Source of the DNA: Paenibacillaceae bacterium
Lineage (GTDB): Bacteria; Bacillota; Clostridia; Lachnospirales; Lachnospiraceae
NCBI GenBank assembly: GCA_015057705.1
Contig: SVDU01000007.1
Coordinates: 124,001-188,000 of the forward strand
Length of the DNA stretch: 64,000 nucleotides
Direction: 5' to 3'
Shown here: positions 62,555-64,000 of the stretch, one piece after another
Numbering within the stretch: position 1 is the first letter of the stretch
How the letters are laid out: each line of letters starts with the position of its first letter
The notes under the pieces: generated by a model
Told to the model about the DNA's origin: nothing
What the model saw: the letters and a program-made list of their open reading frames with translations, nothing else
Databases searched by the model: none
Position numbers and translations under genes: made by a program

Positions 62555-63988
62555 TTACTCTGTCAGTACCATTAAATTCTCCACTGCCGGATCTTCTGTT
62601 CCCTGCATGGAGCATCCCTTCTCTCTTGCGTAGACGATATATTCCACAATTTCTTCCGTAATCATCTCTCCAGGCGCTAAAATCGGGATTCCCGGCGGAT
62701 AACACATCACAAACTCTCCGCTGATCTTGCCAGCTGACTCTTTTACCGGAACAGATACCTTCTTTGAATAGAATGCCTTCTGGGGAGATATCACCACTTT
62801 TGGTGCTATGTACTCTCCTGAGAGCATACCTGTCCGGTCTTTTTTATAAAGACGCTCTACATCTGCCAGAGCACCTACCAGGCGCTCTATATCCTGTATT
62901 CTGTCACCAATGGAAATATAGGCAAGGATGTTGCAGATATCTCCGAATTCAATCTGAATATCATATTCATCCCGAAGAAGATCATACACTTCAATTCCTG
63001 CCAGACCATTTCCCAGGGTATAAACGGAAAGCTTGGTCACGTCATAGTCGAAGATACTGGTACCATTTATCAAATCTCGGCCATATGCATAATATCCCCC
63101 AATGGAGTTAATTTCTTCCCTGGCATACTCTGCCATTTCAGTCACCTTTGCAAAGGACTCTTCTCCTCTGAGTGCCAGGTTCCGTCTGGAAATGTCAAGG
63201 CTGGAAAGAAGAAGATAGGACGCACTGGTCGTCTGCGTTAAATTAATGATCTGACGCACATAATCCCCGTTCACACCGGTATTAAGCAGGAGAAGTGAGC
63301 TTTGTGTCAGACTTCCTCCTGATTTGTGCATGGAAATTGCGGCCATGTCTGCCCCTGCCGCCATAGCGGAAACAGGAAGATTCTTACCGAAGTAAAGGTG
63401 GGTACCATGAGCTTCATCTGCCAGAACCTTCATACCATGTGCATGAGCCAGACGGACAATGGAACGGATATCGGAACAGATTCCGTAATAAGTGGGATTG
63501 TTCACAAACACTGCCACTGCATCGGGATTTTCCTCAATTGCCTTCTCAACCTGGCTGATCTCCATTCCCAGGGAAATCCCCAGCATGCTGTTTACCTCGG
63601 GATTAACATAAACAGGAACTGCTCCACAAAGCACCAAAGCGTTAATCGCACTTTTATGGACATTTCTCGGAAGAATAATTTTATCTCCAGCTTTGCAGAC
63701 AGAGAGAATCATGCTCTGTACTGCCGAAGTAGTTCCTCCTACCATTAAGAACGCATCTGCCGCTCCAAAAGCCTCCGCAGCCAAACGTTCTGCATCCCGG
63801 ATCACCGACACCGGATGGCACAAATTATCAAGCGGCTTCATGGAATTCACATCAAGCCCCACACAACGCTCACCAAGAAGCTGTGCCAGCTCCGGATTTC
63901 CTCTTCCCCGTTTATGCCCTGGTACATCAAAGGGCACTACTCTTTTCTTTCTAAATGTCTCAAGAGCATCATAAATCGGAGCTCTCAT
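62555..63988 (-). CDS. speA: Arginine (Orn/Lys/Arg family) decarboxylase, short form
   Basis: 477 aa, PLP fold I. MRAPIYDALETFRKKRVVPFDVPGHKRG is the typical N-terminus (PGHKRG), followed by FGAADAFLMVGGTTSAV, VLADEAHGTHLYFG and the PLP-Lys in ISMHKSGGSLTQSS. Because of the agmatine enzymes in the same operon, arginine to agmatine is the likely reaction. The frame is still open to the right edge, so a few more N-terminal residues are possible. First gene of the operon in view. Confidence 0.93.
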   Translation of the reverse strand: MRAPIYDALETFRKKRVVPFDVPGHKRGRGNPELAQLLGERCVGLDVNSMKPLDNLCHPVSVIRDAERLAAEAFGAADAFLMVGGTTSAVQSMILSVCKAGDKIILPRNVHKSAINALVLCGAVPVYVNPEVNSMLGISLGMEISQVEKAIEENPDAVAVFVNNPTYYGICSDIRSIVRLAHAHGMKVLADEAHGTHLYFGKNLPVSAMAAGADMAAISMHKSGGSLTQSSLLLLNTGVNGDYVRQIINLTQTTSASYLLLSSLDISRRNLALRGEESFAKVTEMAEYAREEINSIGGYYAYGRDLINGTSIFDYDVTKLSVYTLGNGLAGIEVYDLLRDEYDIQIEFGDICNILAYISIGDRIQDIERLVGALADVERLYKKDRTGMLSGEYIAPKVVISPQKAFYSKKVSVPVKESAGKISGEFVMCYPPGIPILAPGEMITEEIVEYIVYAREKGCSMQGTEDPAVENLMVLTE

Positions 63989-64000
63989 CTGATCGTCTCT

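Noticed and set aside
61861-62661. 266-residue open frame on the plus strand
   Set aside because: It is antisense to speE and the end of speA, which are clear by motif. No ribosome site or recognisable domain.

Overview
The window looks like the chromosome of a spore-forming, low-to-moderate GC Firmicute close to the Lachnospiraceae (Lacrimispora / Clostridium saccharolyticum-like). This is inferred from the SipL-like, CotS-like and YtvI-like sporulation genes, T-box and r-protein leaders, strong AGGAGG ribosome sites, clostridial polyamine genes and a sugar metabolosome. I see no rRNA, tRNA, CRISPR array, prophage or intact insertion sequence.

Region 1 (1-16.8 kb) is the most unusual part. 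A leftward operon of at least 13 genes encodes a bacterial microcompartment (BMC): class II aldolase, CoA-acylating aldehyde dehydrogenase, four BMC-H shell proteins, PduL, an EutN-type pentamer, a substrate-binding-protein-like protein with no signal peptide, a CoA-disulfide-reductase-like flavoprotein, a two-subunit CoA-transferase-fold enzyme and an iron-type alcohol dehydrogenase that runs off the left edge. A divergent DeoR regulator separates it from a second leftward operon: a ribose-type ABC importer, methylthioribose kinase (MtnK) and methylthioribose-1-phosphate isomerase (MtnA). Together these encode import, phosphorylation, isomerisation and aldol cleavage of a 5-modified ribose (5-deoxyribose and/or 5-methylthioribose), giving DHAP plus acetaldehyde or (methylthio)acetaldehyde. 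The aldehyde would be handled inside the shell. Both promoters carry the same TGTTTT tandem repeat at the same distance from the -35 box.

Region 2 (17-26 kb) holds an ammonium operon (small membrane protein, amtB, glnK), a truncated MalT-like ATPase abutting a truncated polysaccharide deacetylase, a cytidylate-kinase-like protein, a KdpD/KdpE-like two-component system with two TrkA-N proteins, and a cold-shock protein. Region 3 (26-30 kb) is the rpmG-secE-nusG-rplK-rplA-rplJ-rplL cluster with an L10 leader, two putative L1-binding hairpins and three related intergenic hairpins. Region 4 (30-35 kb) holds rfbA-rfbB-rfbD behind a MerR-type promoter and next to a MerR-methyltransferase fusion.

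Region 5 (35-57 kb) is mostly housekeeping: comFC, recD2, mreB, an ABC-F ATPase, a phosphohexomutase, cca, proS with a T-box, a peptidase, membrane and sporulation genes, ppnP and cysE. It also holds two candidate structured RNAs (39.25-39.40 kb and 54.02-54.13 kb). Region 6 (57-64 kb) is a polyamine operon (speA, speE, carboxyspermidine dehydrogenase and decarboxylase, aguA, aguB). Aminopropyl transfer by SpeE would release methylthioadenosine, the source of methylthioribose, which may link the two ends of the window.
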